A stretch of DNA of 45,547 nucleotides from Cyanobacteriota bacterium (GTDB lineage Bacteria; Cyanobacteriota; Cyanobacteriia; PCC-6307; Cyanobiaceae), in NCBI GenBank assembly GCA_026389285.1, contig JAPLID010000149.1, positions 1-45,547 on the forward strand. The letters run 5' to 3'. The notes under the pieces were generated by a model, which saw only the letters and a list, made by a program, of their open reading frames with translations, searched no databases and was not told where the DNA came from. Below, in pieces: positions 16,185 through 23,353 of the stretch. The position numbers were made by a program, and so were the translations under genes. Within the stretch, counting starts at the first letter, position 1, and every line of letters starts with the position of its first letter.

Positions 16185-17630
16185 ATGGCCCGGGAACGTC
16201 CCACAGCGGCGAGCGGCAGCCCAGCCCCTTGCGCTGGACGGGGTCGTGCCCAGGTCGGTAGCCGCAAGCCATTCCCTAACCTTTCTTTCGCCTGCCTGAG
16301 CCTGCAGTTGCCAGCCAGACCCCCGGAGGATGGGCCGAGGCCATCCGGATCGAATGCGGTCTGGATACCGGCCGAAGGCTCGGGCCTGACCACCTTTCTG
16401 AAGGTGCTGGGTCCCGGCTATCTGGTGGCCGTCGGCTACATGGATCCGGGCAACTGGGCCACGGATCTGGCCGCCGGTTCGAGCTACGGCTACGAGCTGC
16501 TTTGGGTGGTGGCGATCTCCAGCCTGATGGCGATGCTGCTGCAGTCGCTCTGCTGTCGCCTGGGCATCGCCTCCGGCCTCGATCTGGCCCAGGCCTGTGC
16601 CCAGGTGCTGCCCGAGCCCCTGCGCCTGCCCCTGTGGCTGCTGGCTGAGCTGGCGATCGTCGCCTGCGACATCGCCGAGCTGGTGGGCAGCGCCATCGCC
16701 CTGCACCTGCTGCTAGGGCTGCCCCTGCCCTGGGGCGTCGCCCTGACGGCCCTCGACACCCTGCTGCTGCTGTTGTTGCAGCAGTGGGGCGTCCGCCGGC
16801 TGGAGGCGGTGGTCATCGCCCTGGTGGCTCTGATCGGTGCCTGCTTCGCGGTGGAGCTGCTGCTGCTGCAACCGCCCTGGGAGCAGGTAGCCCAGGGATT
16901 CATCCCCCAGCTCAACGGCTTCAGCGACGGCCGCCGGCTGTTCCTGGCGGCCGGGATTCTCGGGGCCACCGTGATGCCCCATAACCTCTACCTTCACTCC
17001 GCCCTGGTCAAGTCCCGCCGCTGGGAAGGGGAGCACCAGGCCCGCCATCAGGCCCTGTGGTTCAGCACCCTGGACACCCTGGTGGCCCTGACCCTGGCCT
17101 TCCTGGTCAATGCGGCGATTCTGGTGCTGGCCGGCGGCAGTTTTTATCAGCGGGGTGGAGAGCCGGTCGCTGATCTGAGTCAGGCCTATCACCTGCTCAC
17201 GCCGATTCTCGGTACGTCGCTGGCCAGCCTGCTGTTCGGCGTCGCCCTGCTGGCCGCCGGCCAGAGCTCCACACTCACAGCCACCCTGGCGGGCCAGGTG
17301 GTGATGGAGGGCTTTCTGCAGATCCGGCTGCCCGCCTGGCAGCGGCGGCTGCTGACCCGCTGCCTGGCCCTGGTCCCGGCCATGATCACTGTGATCCTGC
17401 TGGGGGATCGGGGAATCAGTCAGTTACTGGTGCTGAGCCAGGTGTTGCTGAGCCTGCAGTTGCCCTTCGCCGCGATCCCCCTGGTCTGGCTCTGCGGGCG
17501 CCCGGCGCTGATGGGGGATCTGGTGGCGCCCGCCTGGCTGCAGGCGCTTGGCTGGAGCAGCGCCGCTGTGATCGTGGTGATCAACGCCGGCCTGCTGATC
17601 TCCACCGGAACGGCCTGGTGGCACGGCTAA
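16185..17630 (+). CDS. mntH: NRAMP-family divalent metal transporter (MntH type)
   Basis: Proton-coupled import of Mn(II) or Fe(II) across the inner membrane. The 481-residue protein has about eleven hydrophobic segments. The metal-binding motif DPGNWATDL appears in helix 1 and MPHNLYLHSALVKSRRW in helix 6, both diagnostic for NRAMP metal carriers. The first 65 or so residues are Arg/Pro-rich and not helical. The family usually starts about 30 residues before FLKVLGPGYLVAVGYMDPGN, so a later start such as TTG at 16308 is possible and would leave a longer leader. Manganese is the likelier substrate in a photosynthetic cell, but that is inference. Confidence 0.92.
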   Translation: MARERPTAASGSPAPCAGRGRAQVGSRKPFPNLSFACLSLQLPARPPEDGPRPSGSNAVWIPAEGSGLTTFLKVLGPGYLVAVGYMDPGNWATDLAAGSSYGYELLWVVAISSLMAMLLQSLCCRLGIASGLDLAQACAQVLPEPLRLPLWLLAELAIVACDIAELVGSAIALHLLLGLPLPWGVALTALDTLLLLLLQQWGVRRLEAVVIALVALIGACFAVELLLLQPPWEQVAQGFIPQLNGFSDGRRLFLAAGILGATVMPHNLYLHSALVKSRRWEGEHQARHQALWFSTLDTLVALTLAFLVNAAILVLAGGSFYQRGGEPVADLSQAYHLLTPILGTSLASLLFGVALLAAGQSSTLTATLAGQVVMEGFLQIRLPAWQRRLLTRCLALVPAMITVILLGDRGISQLLVLSQVLLSLQLPFAAIPLVWLCGRPALMGDLVAPAWLQALGWSSAAVIVVINAGLLISTGTAWWHG

Positions 17631-17709
17631 TCCGAGCACTGCACTTAGCAAGCGCAGCTGTGTTGATCTCTGGGCGAATGGATCCGGGTCATCAATCCGG
17701 GCAAGCATC

Positions 17710-17733
17710 AAAAAGCCCCCTCGGCTGAGGGGG
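17710..17733 (-). terminator. Intrinsic terminator of the psbA relic
   Basis: Read on the minus strand: CCCCCTC, loop AGCC, GAGGGGG, one C, then TTTTT. This is a clean 7-bp stem with a U-tract, 68 bases after the stop codon of the psbA pseudogene. There is no T-run on the plus strand, so it serves minus-strand transcription. It may also slow transcription coming out of mntH. Confidence 0.85.
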
Positions 17734-17801
17734 TCTGAGGACTGGATCAGATCGCATCCTGCAGCGATGGCCCCTGAGATCCGGGGGAATCAGGTCAGCG
17801 C

Positions 17802-18340
17802 TCAGCCGATCTGCGGGGCGCTGAGGGCCAGGGGGGGGAGCATAGATTGCCGTCGAAGACACACGCCACCCCCACCAGCAGGTGGAAGGGGGCGATCAGC
17901 AAGACAGCGAAGGTGGCCTACAGCGGAGCGCTGTAGGCCACGCAGATCCAGGGGCGCATGCCGAGGCGGTAGGAGAGTTCCCACTGGCGGCCCAGGTAGG
18001 CGGAGATGCCGATCAGGAAGTGGATGATCACCAGCGGATAGGGCCACCGTTGTAGAGCCACTCGTCGAGGCTGGCGGCTTCCCAGATGGGATAGAAGTGC
18101 AGTCCGATAGCGTTGCGGGAGGGAATGAGCGCTCCGGAGATGATGTTGTTGCCATACATCAGGCTGCCGGCTACAGGCCCCGGATACCGTCGATGTCGGC
18201 TGGGGGGGCGGCGATGAAGGCGACGATGAAGCAGATGGTGGCTGCCAGCAGGCAGGGGATCATCAGCACATCGAACCAACCGATGTCGATGCGGTTGTTG
18301 GTGGACCAGACCCACTGGCAGAAGCTGTCCCAGCTTCCGG
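17802..18340 (-). pseudogene. psbA: psbA pseudogene (photosystem II D1 protein), deleted and frameshifted
   Basis: About 540 bases show clear D1 similarity in pieces; an intact gene is about 1,080. Reading along the minus strand: [15 protein letters not shown], then [18 protein letters not shown] up to DGIRG, where one lost base (GAG to GG) brings a TAG at 18171-18173. The next frame continues with [32 protein letters not shown] and NGGP. Another lost base near 18040 shifts frame again to [20 protein letters not shown] and [14 protein letters not shown], then TAG at 17918-17920. After it TFAVLLI is joined to PFHLLVGVACVF, so most of D1 helices C-D is deleted. A further deletion leads straight to the C-terminus ALSAPQIG and stop. 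It cannot make D1; an intact copy must exist elsewhere. The terminator is preserved. Confidence 0.93.
17913..17941. repeat. 13-bp perfect inverted repeat inside the psbA relic
   Basis: GTGGCCTACAGCG (17913-17925), spacer GAG, then CGCTGTAGGCCAC (17929-17941). On the minus strand the first-read arm encodes the conserved D1 residues VAYSA and the second arm creates the in-frame TAG. The perfection of the arms suggests that one was copied from the other. Confidence 0.9.
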
Positions 18341-18664
18341 CCAAACCTTTCGGGCTGCCTACGGGCGGCTTCTCCCAGCGGATCAGCCGCGGATGTCGGA
18401 CTTGCAGCCAGCCGATTCAGCGGGCCAAGTCAATATCATCCCATGGATACTTTAGTGCGATGTCGAAACCAGAGCGGCGTATCAGCTGAGCGATGGATAA
18501 GGCCAATCGATAAATATATTCATGAATTTGTCTAAAGCAAGCTTGCTCTCCGCTTCCCCCAGGACTCGCCTGTCCGTTGATGCACGGTTAGAGGAAGTGG
18601 CCCACCAGCCGATTGGCGCCGGCGTGGAGTTCAGGGCTGCCCAGCCAACGGCGGCGTGTAGACC
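18341..18664. other. Gene-free stretch with an AT-rich core between the psbA relic and the DUF697 gene
   Basis: About 320 bases with no complete gene. The part 18430-18550 is much richer in A+T than the surrounding DNA and holds the 10-bp palindrome ATTCATGAAT and AATATATT. Two overlapping minus-strand frames without start codons look protein-like (one ends [11 protein letters not shown], another ends FIDWPYPSLS), which suggests a worn gene remnant or foreign DNA. I cannot name it. A promoter of the former psbA gene would also be expected here but is not clear. Confidence 0.4.
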
Positions 18665-20053
18665 TCAGGCCGGTGCCGCCTGCTGCTGCAGCCACTGCCG
18701 GCCCTGGTTCACAAAGCCACTCCAGTCGAGTTTTTCGCTCTCGGCCGCCTCGGCCACCAACAGGCTGGCCCGCCGCCGGATCCGTTCGAGGTCGGGCTGG
18801 CTGACCCCGCAGGATTCCGCCAGCACATCCGCCATCGCCCGGCCCACCACCCGGGTCAGGTAGGCCGCGCTCAGGGCTTGCACAGCCCCCGCCACCAGCC
18901 AGGTGGCGCCATGCAGCTTCAGCACCGCCATCAGCGCCTGAGCGCTCCATTCGACCAGGCCGAGGGCTAGGGCGGCGCGGGCCAGCTCCGTGGCGGCGGC
19001 GCGCAACTGCTCCAGGCTCCAGGGGCAGTCCCAGAGCTGGGCCATCTCCTGCAGCATCAGCCCATTGGCAATCGCCAGCACCACCAGATCAACACTGGGT
19101 AACGGTGAGGCGAACACACCCGCCGCCACGATCCACTGGGTTCGCTGCTGCAGACCTTGCCATTGGCTCCGCCGCAGCAGCTCCAGATCGGCCTGCCAGC
19201 GGCCGTGCAGTTGCTCGAATGTGCGTAGGGCGGTGGCCTTGCGCAGCCCCTGATCCGGGCGCGCCAGCCACAGGGCCAGGGGCTCGAGGGCCTGGGCGAG
19301 GGTCTGCTCAGCGCCGTTCCAGAGGATCACCCGCTCGGGTTCCAGGCCCGGCCACTGGCAGCTCAGCTCCGCGAGCAGTTCGCTGCGCTCGCGTGGCATC
19401 GGCACCTGGATCAGCAGCCAGATCGGTTGGCTGGAGCCCTGGGATGGACCGCTGCCCCGGGATTGCAACCAGAGCAGATCGGCGGCGCTCAGGGGCAGAT
19501 GCAGGTGGAACAGCAGGCCATCGGCACGCTCCAGGGCCAGGGGCCAGCGCCAGTCCGGGCTAAGGCTCGGCAGGGGTTCGCCCCAGTGAAGGCAAAGGGG
19601 CCGCTGGCCGCGCAGGGCCTCGACAAAGCGGAGTTGCAGCTCGGCGGCGGGCAGCTGGCAGCCCGCCAGGGCCAGGGCCAGCTCCTGGCGCTCCAGGGTG
19701 GCGCGCAGTGCTGCCAGCTCGGCGCGACGAAACGCCAGGCCCGGCCCGGCGTCGGGATCCAGCCGTTCGAACTGGCCGATCACGCCATCGCAGCGGGCGA
19801 TCCAGCCGTCGATGTCCAGGGGCAGCGCCGGCAGCAACCGTCGCCGCCTCGACAGCAACCACCAACCTCCAGCCAGGGCCCCGAGCCCCAGCAGCGATCC
19901 GCCATCGACATGGAGCAGATGGGTCACGGCGTCGCTCGCCAGGAGACCGGCAGCGGCCAGAACGACCGGCCGGCGCCAGAGGGGAGCGGCAGGAACGGCT
20001 TCAGGCAGGGCAAGCAGTGCCGCTGAAACAGGGGAGGAATCCAGGCGGGTCAC
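18665..20053 (-). CDS. DUF697 domain membrane protein
   Basis: A 462-residue protein with a GTG start. Two hydrophobic segments lie near the N-terminus (PVVLAAAGLLASDAVTHLL and LLGLGALAGGWWLLS), followed by Arg-rich residues. A middle region has helices and LLIQVPMPRERSELLAELS, which looks like a degenerate GTPase-type fold without a P-loop. The C-terminal DUF697 region contains TQWIVAAGVFASPLPSVDLV and AYLTRVVGRAMADVLAESCG. DUF697 proteins are often found beside or fused to dynamin- or Era-like GTPases at the membrane. No GTPase motif GxxxxGKS is present here. Function unknown. A hairpin lies just upstream of the start. Confidence 0.75.
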   Translation of the reverse strand: MTRLDSSPVSAALLALPEAVPAAPLWRRPVVLAAAGLLASDAVTHLLHVDGGSLLGLGALAGGWWLLSRRRRLLPALPLDIDGWIARCDGVIGQFERLDPDAGPGLAFRRAELAALRATLERQELALALAGCQLPAAELQLRFVEALRGQRPLCLHWGEPLPSLSPDWRWPLALERADGLLFHLHLPLSAADLLWLQSRGSGPSQGSSQPIWLLIQVPMPRERSELLAELSCQWPGLEPERVILWNGAEQTLAQALEPLALWLARPDQGLRKATALRTFEQLHGRWQADLELLRRSQWQGLQQRTQWIVAAGVFASPLPSVDLVVLAIANGLMLQEMAQLWDCPWSLEQLRAAATELARAALALGLVEWSAQALMAVLKLHGATWLVAGAVQALSAAYLTRVVGRAMADVLAESCGVSQPDLERIRRRASLLVAEAAESEKLDWSGFVNQGRQWLQQQAAPA

Positions 20054-20067
20054 GGGAGCTGCCGGGG

Positions 20068-20088
20068 GCTGAGCCTGTTTAGCTCAGC
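20068..20088. promoter_or_regulatory. 7-bp hairpin in front of the DUF697 gene
   Basis: GCTGAGC (20068-20074), seven bases, GCTCAGC (20082-20088). It begins 15 bases upstream of the GTG start of the minus-strand DUF697 gene, so it would sit in its leader or act as an operator. On the plus strand it is followed only by TTT. Role unknown. Confidence 0.35.
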
Positions 20089-20216
20089 TTTGGTGACCAG
20101 TACATCTCTCCGGCCGGAATGCCCATCTGTCCTGGCATCGGCGACACCGTCTGCCCTCGGCCAATCCCCATACCCTGGAGTCGTGCACCGCATGATGTCG
20201 CGAGGTTCGAGGCCCG

Positions 20217-20747
20217 ATGGTGGATGCCCTGTTGAGCCTGCGCCCTCGCCAGAGGGAGGAGCTGCAGCGACGCCTCGCGCTGCTGCAGCAGGAACAGCGC
20301 TGGCACGGAGGCCTGCCGGTGCTGATCCTTGATCGCTGCTGGCTGCGGCTGGAAAGCGTCCGGATCGATCAACTTGCCACCAGGCTGCCGCCGGATGCCA
20401 GCCGGGATGCCCCCGAACTGGCCCATTACCGCGAGCTGCTGGCGGCCGGCCTGCAGGGCTGGCAGGCCCAGCAGCAGTGCTGGCAGGAGTTCGGGGGCGA
20501 GGCCTGTCGCGAGGCCCTTCAACGCTTCTGGGAGGCCCAGGAGCGGGGCAATCAGGGCTGGACCCTGGAGCGCTACCTGACCCTGGTGCAGGACTACCGC
20601 CAGCGGTTCGCCGACCAGGCGAACCGCCCCCTGCCCCTGTTGGTGCTGGCCCGGACCGGGATCCCGGCGGCCAGTCAGCACGCCCTGCACTGGCTCCACA
20701 CCGAAGGGGATCCCGCCCGTCGCTCGATGCGCCACACTTGCGCCTGA
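20217..20747 (+). CDS. Conserved cyanobacterial protein of unknown function
   Basis: A 176-residue soluble protein. GAGG lies about 9 bases before the ATG. It is helical and rich in Gln, Arg and Leu. Features are LRPRQREELQRRLALLQQEQ near the N-terminus (possible coiled coil), GGLPVLILDRCWLRLESVRI as a likely beta-strand pair, and WTLERYLTLVQDYRQRF followed by RPLPLLVLARTG. No signal peptide, membrane helix or known catalytic motif is visible. Its stop codon is directly followed by the ATG of the next gene (TGAATG), so the two products are probably made together. I do not recognise a named family. Confidence 0.7.
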   Translation: MVDALLSLRPRQREELQRRLALLQQEQRWHGGLPVLILDRCWLRLESVRIDQLATRLPPDASRDAPELAHYRELLAAGLQGWQAQQQCWQEFGGEACREALQRFWEAQERGNQGWTLERYLTLVQDYRQRFADQANRPLPLLVLARTGIPAASQHALHWLHTEGDPARRSMRHTCA

Positions 20748-21518
20748 ATGCGTGCTGCGGGCATGGCTGACGACACCAACACTCCCCAGGCCAACGATGG
20801 GTCCGAGGAATCGGGACACGGTCGCTCTTCTGGTACTCCGCGCGAATCAAGGCAACGTGAAGGCGGATCCAGGGAAGGCGGGCCAAGGGATGGCGGGCAA
20901 CGCCAGGGGGGACAGCGCGATACCGGCGGCTTCCGCATCCGGCTGAGTGACAACGAGCTGCAGGCCGCGGGGGCGCTGCAAGAAGCCTTCGGCCTGAGGT
21001 CCACCGTGGCGGTGCTCGGTTTTGCCCTGCGCACCCTTGCCCAGCAACTTGAGTCCGGGCAGCTTGATGAACTGGTGGCCCAGCAGCGGGCCCAGGCCGC
21101 CCAGACCCCCCCCAGCACCCGCCCTGCCGGCGGTGGTGGTGGTGGTGGTGGTGGTGTGCGTGAGGGTCGCCGCGGCGAAGGCCGTGGCCCAGGCCCAGGT
21201 GGCGGAGGCGGTAGCGGTGGCGGTGGCGGTGGTGGCCGCGGTCAGCGGATTGATCCTTTCGCCAGGCCCAGTCGACCCGCGGCCGCCAAGGTGGAGCCCG
21301 AGGAGCAGGAGCCAGCGCCAACCGCAGAAACGGAACCCGCCAACGGCAGCGATTTCGAAGCGACCGGGGCTGAGACAGGGGCTGAGACAGTGGCCGAAAC
21401 GGTGGCCGACCCCGATTCAGGGGCCACCGACCAGGCCGATGGCGCCGCCAGTGCTGATGCAAGCCCAGACGCAAGCCCGGTGGCCGAAGCCGCCGAGCTG
21501 AGCCCTGGCAACGCCTGA
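20748..21518 (+). CDS. Ribbon-helix-helix-like protein with Gly/Arg-rich disordered arms
   Basis: A 256-residue protein (251 if the ATG at 20763, MADDTNT, is used). The first 60 residues are charged and carry several short R-x-G-G type repeats. A folded core follows, GGFRIRLSDNELQAAGALQ through TVAVLGFALRTLAQQL (about residues 60-100): a strand, then two helices, the plan of CopG/Arc-type DNA-binding proteins. Next comes poly-Gly encoded by eight GGT codons, another Gly/Arg block, and an acidic Thr/Ala/Glu-rich tail. No membrane segment is seen. The core assignment is inference from pattern. Arg-Gly arms often bind RNA or DNA. Coupled to the upstream gene by TGAATG. Confidence 0.72.
   Translation: MRAAGMADDTNTPQANDGSEESGHGRSSGTPRESRQREGGSREGGPRDGGQRQGGQRDTGGFRIRLSDNELQAAGALQEAFGLRSTVAVLGFALRTLAQQLESGQLDELVAQQRAQAAQTPPSTRPAGGGGGGGGGVREGRRGEGRGPGPGGGGGSGGGGGGGRGQRIDPFARPSRPAAAKVEPEEQEPAPTAETEPANGSDFEATGAETGAETVAETVADPDSGATDQADGAASADASPDASPVAEAAELSPGNA
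21132..21155. repeat. Eight tandem GGT triplets
   Basis: An uninterrupted (GGT)8 run encoding glycine in the ribbon-helix-helix-like protein, followed about 45 bases later by a second, mixed GGC/GGT Gly run. Slippage would change the linker length without a frameshift. Confidence 0.9.
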
Positions 21519-21531
21519 AGCAGCCCCCACC

Positions 21532-22584
21532 ATGCCAGCTGTCAGCGCCTTGCCTTCGGATCGGCCGCGGGTGCTTTCTGGGGTTCAGCCCACCGGTTCC
21601 CTCCATCTCGGCAACTGGCTGGGAGCCATCCGCAACTGGGTGGATCTGCAGACCAGCCACGACACTTATTTTTGTGTCGTCGACCTGCATGCGATCACGG
21701 TGCCCCATGATCCGGGGCGGCTGGCGGAGGACACCCTCAGCACCGCAGCCCTGTATTTGGCCTGCGGCATCGATCCGGAGCGCTCCACGGTCTTCGTCCA
21801 GAGCCACGTCAGTGCCCACAGCGAGCTCTGCTGGCTGCTGAACTGCGTGACGCCGCTGAACTGGCTGGAGCGCATGATCCAGTTCAAGGAAAAGGCGCTC
21901 AGACAGGGGGCGGATGTGTCCGCGGGGCTGCTCGATTACCCGGTGCTGATGGCCGCCGACATTCTTCTCTATGACGCCGATCGGGTGCCGGTGGGGGAGG
22001 ACCAGAAACAGCATCTGGAACTGGCCCGCGACATCGCCCAGCAGCGGATCAACGCTCGCTTCGGGTCCAAGGATGCCGAGGGCGAGCTGATCCCGATCCT
22101 CAAGGTTCCCGAGCCGCTGATCCTGCGGGAGGGAGCCCGGGTGATGAGCCTGAGCGACGGTCGCAGCAAGATGAGCAAAAGCGATCCGAACGAGGGATCG
22201 CGGATCAACCTGCTGGATCCACCGGAACTGATCAGCCGCAAGATCAAGCGCGCCAAGACCGATCCGCAGATGGGGCTGGAGTTCGGCAATGCGGAGCGTC
22301 CCGAGGCGGACAATCTCCTGGGCCTCTACGCGCTGCTGGCCGGTCGCAGCCGTGAAGCCGTCGCCGCCGAATGCGCCGCCATGGGCTGGGGCGCTTTCAA
22401 GCCACTGCTGGCTGAAGCCGCCGTTGCCGCGCTCAGCCCCCTGCAAGAGCGCTACCGCGACCTGCGCAGCGATCCGCTCTACCTGCAATCCGTGCTGCGC
22501 CAAGGCCGGGATCGGGCCAGCGAGGTAGCCGCCGCCACGCTTGCCAGGGTCCGGCAGTCCCTGGGCTTCCTGGCGATCCCCTGA
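21532..22584 (+). CDS. trpS: Tryptophanyl-tRNA synthetase
   Basis: Charges tRNA-Trp with tryptophan. The 350-residue class I synthetase has SGVQPTGSLHLGNWLGA near residue 17 (HIGH-type motif, here HLGN), VVDLHAIT, DYPVLMAADILLYDADRVPV (tryptophan pocket), VGEDQKQHLELARDIA and MSLSDGRSKMSKSDPN (KMSKS loop). Length is normal. It starts 13 bases after the ribbon-helix-helix-like gene and may be read from the same transcript. The long open frame on the opposite strand here is only a shadow of this gene. Confidence 0.97.
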   Translation: MPAVSALPSDRPRVLSGVQPTGSLHLGNWLGAIRNWVDLQTSHDTYFCVVDLHAITVPHDPGRLAEDTLSTAALYLACGIDPERSTVFVQSHVSAHSELCWLLNCVTPLNWLERMIQFKEKALRQGADVSAGLLDYPVLMAADILLYDADRVPVGEDQKQHLELARDIAQQRINARFGSKDAEGELIPILKVPEPLILREGARVMSLSDGRSKMSKSDPNEGSRINLLDPPELISRKIKRAKTDPQMGLEFGNAERPEADNLLGLYALLAGRSREAVAAECAAMGWGAFKPLLAEAAVAALSPLQERYRDLRSDPLYLQSVLRQGRDRASEVAAATLARVRQSLGFLAIP

Positions 22585-22716
22585 CCCCACTCGCTATGTC
22601 CAGCCGCAAGGGAGTGCCCAGCTGCTGGACCACCGGCGAACCCTCGGGTTGGTCTGGAGGCGCTCACGGCCGCGCTCCGATCGGTCTTCGCTGGCGCCGA
22701 TCAGCGACCAACCCGT

Positions 22717-23208
22717 TCAGGGCTCGCGGTACACCACACGGCCGCGCTCGTCGTTGCCCACATCGAGCAGCTGGTGATGGAGCAGCCGTTCGATCTCAGC
22801 GGACACCACCTGGCTGTCGGCATCGCGCGGCAGCTCGAGTTCCAGCAGGGCGTCATTGATGGTGAAGCCCTTTCGGCCCGAGCGGCGAGCCAGCTGCAGC
22901 AATTGACGCTCCATCGGTGGCAATGCAGCGGACTCCGCAGCCTCAAGGGTGTCTTGCAGCAGCAGGGACTGGTTGGCCTGGCCCACCAGATCGGGGATCA
23001 GCAGCAGATCCACCAGCTGGCCAAGAAAACAGAGGCCGAAGGTCAGCAACCAGACGGTGCCACTGATCGGACGGCGGTTGTAGAAGCGCTGCAGGCCACA
23101 AATCCCGACCAGGGAAACGCACCAGAACAGATAACTGATGGCGACGCTGCGCCGTTCGGCTCGATTTGCCACGGTGGGCAGGGTCTTGGACGATGGACGG
23201 GGGGTCAT
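22717..23208 (-). CDS. TM2 domain membrane protein with C-terminal helical domain
   Basis: A 163-residue protein from the ATG at 23208; upstream codons in frame to 23391 run through a G-rich gap and look non-coding. The first 20 residues are basic. A TM2 domain follows: YLFWCVSLVGICGLQRFYN, a short turn with RRPISG, then VWLLTFGLCFLGQLVDLLL, two membrane helices with the typical G-x-x-R/H-F-Y turn. The cytoplasmic part has GRKGFTINDALLELELPRD and a final strand pair GRVVYRE, reminiscent of a small winged helix. Function unknown. It is convergent with trpS and divergent from the HpsJ-like gene. Confidence 0.8.
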   Translation of the reverse strand: MTPRPSSKTLPTVANRAERRSVAISYLFWCVSLVGICGLQRFYNRRPISGTVWLLTFGLCFLGQLVDLLLIPDLVGQANQSLLLQDTLEAAESAALPPMERQLLQLARRSGRKGFTINDALLELELPRDADSQVVSAEIERLLHHQLLDVGNDERGRVVYREP

Positions 23209-23260
23209 CGAGCCTGGAAGGACCTCCTGCACCGTAGAGCCTGCTCGCGTTGCAGGTGCC

Positions 23261-23271
23261 GGGGGGGGGGG
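23261..23271. repeat. Run of eleven G
   Basis: An uninterrupted G11 tract in the gap between the divergent TM2 and HpsJ-like genes, about 53 bases upstream of the TM2 start codon. Such tracts slip during replication and are also prone to sequencing error. Confidence 0.85.
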
Positions 23272-23319
23272 CGCATGGGCTGTAGCCACAGGGCAGCCCA
23301 AAGCGCTGCGCCACCCCGT

Positions 23320-23325
23320 TACAGT
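23320..23325 (+). promoter_or_regulatory. Candidate -10 box of the HpsJ-like gene
   Basis: TACAGT fits TAnnnT and lies 28 bases before the GTG at 23354. The following bases (caagtgaaataaatgtgagcag written here in part) are less GC-rich than the surroundings. No clear -35. Confidence 0.35.
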
Positions 23326-23353
23326 CCTCAAGTGAAATAAATGTGAGCAGATA

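Noticed and set aside
16111-16320. A manganese (yybP-ykoY type) riboswitch before mntH
   Set aside because: A GC-rich stem near 16320-16350 caught the eye, but the conserved aptamer loops could not be found by eye. A covariance-model search would settle it.
17636-17760. Terminator for mntH on the plus strand
   Set aside because: The stem at 17716-17733 has its U-tract only on the minus strand, so it is assigned to the psbA relic.
17802-18155. A 117-codon minus-strand open frame as a real gene
   Set aside because: It is one of three frames crossing the psbA relic. D1 similarity in the neighbouring frames shows that it is out-of-frame debris.
20050-22590. An 846-codon open frame on the minus strand
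   Set aside because: It lies opposite trpS and the ribbon-helix-helix-like gene. Its translation is low in complexity with His/Gln-rich pieces, as expected for the complement of a GC-rich gene.
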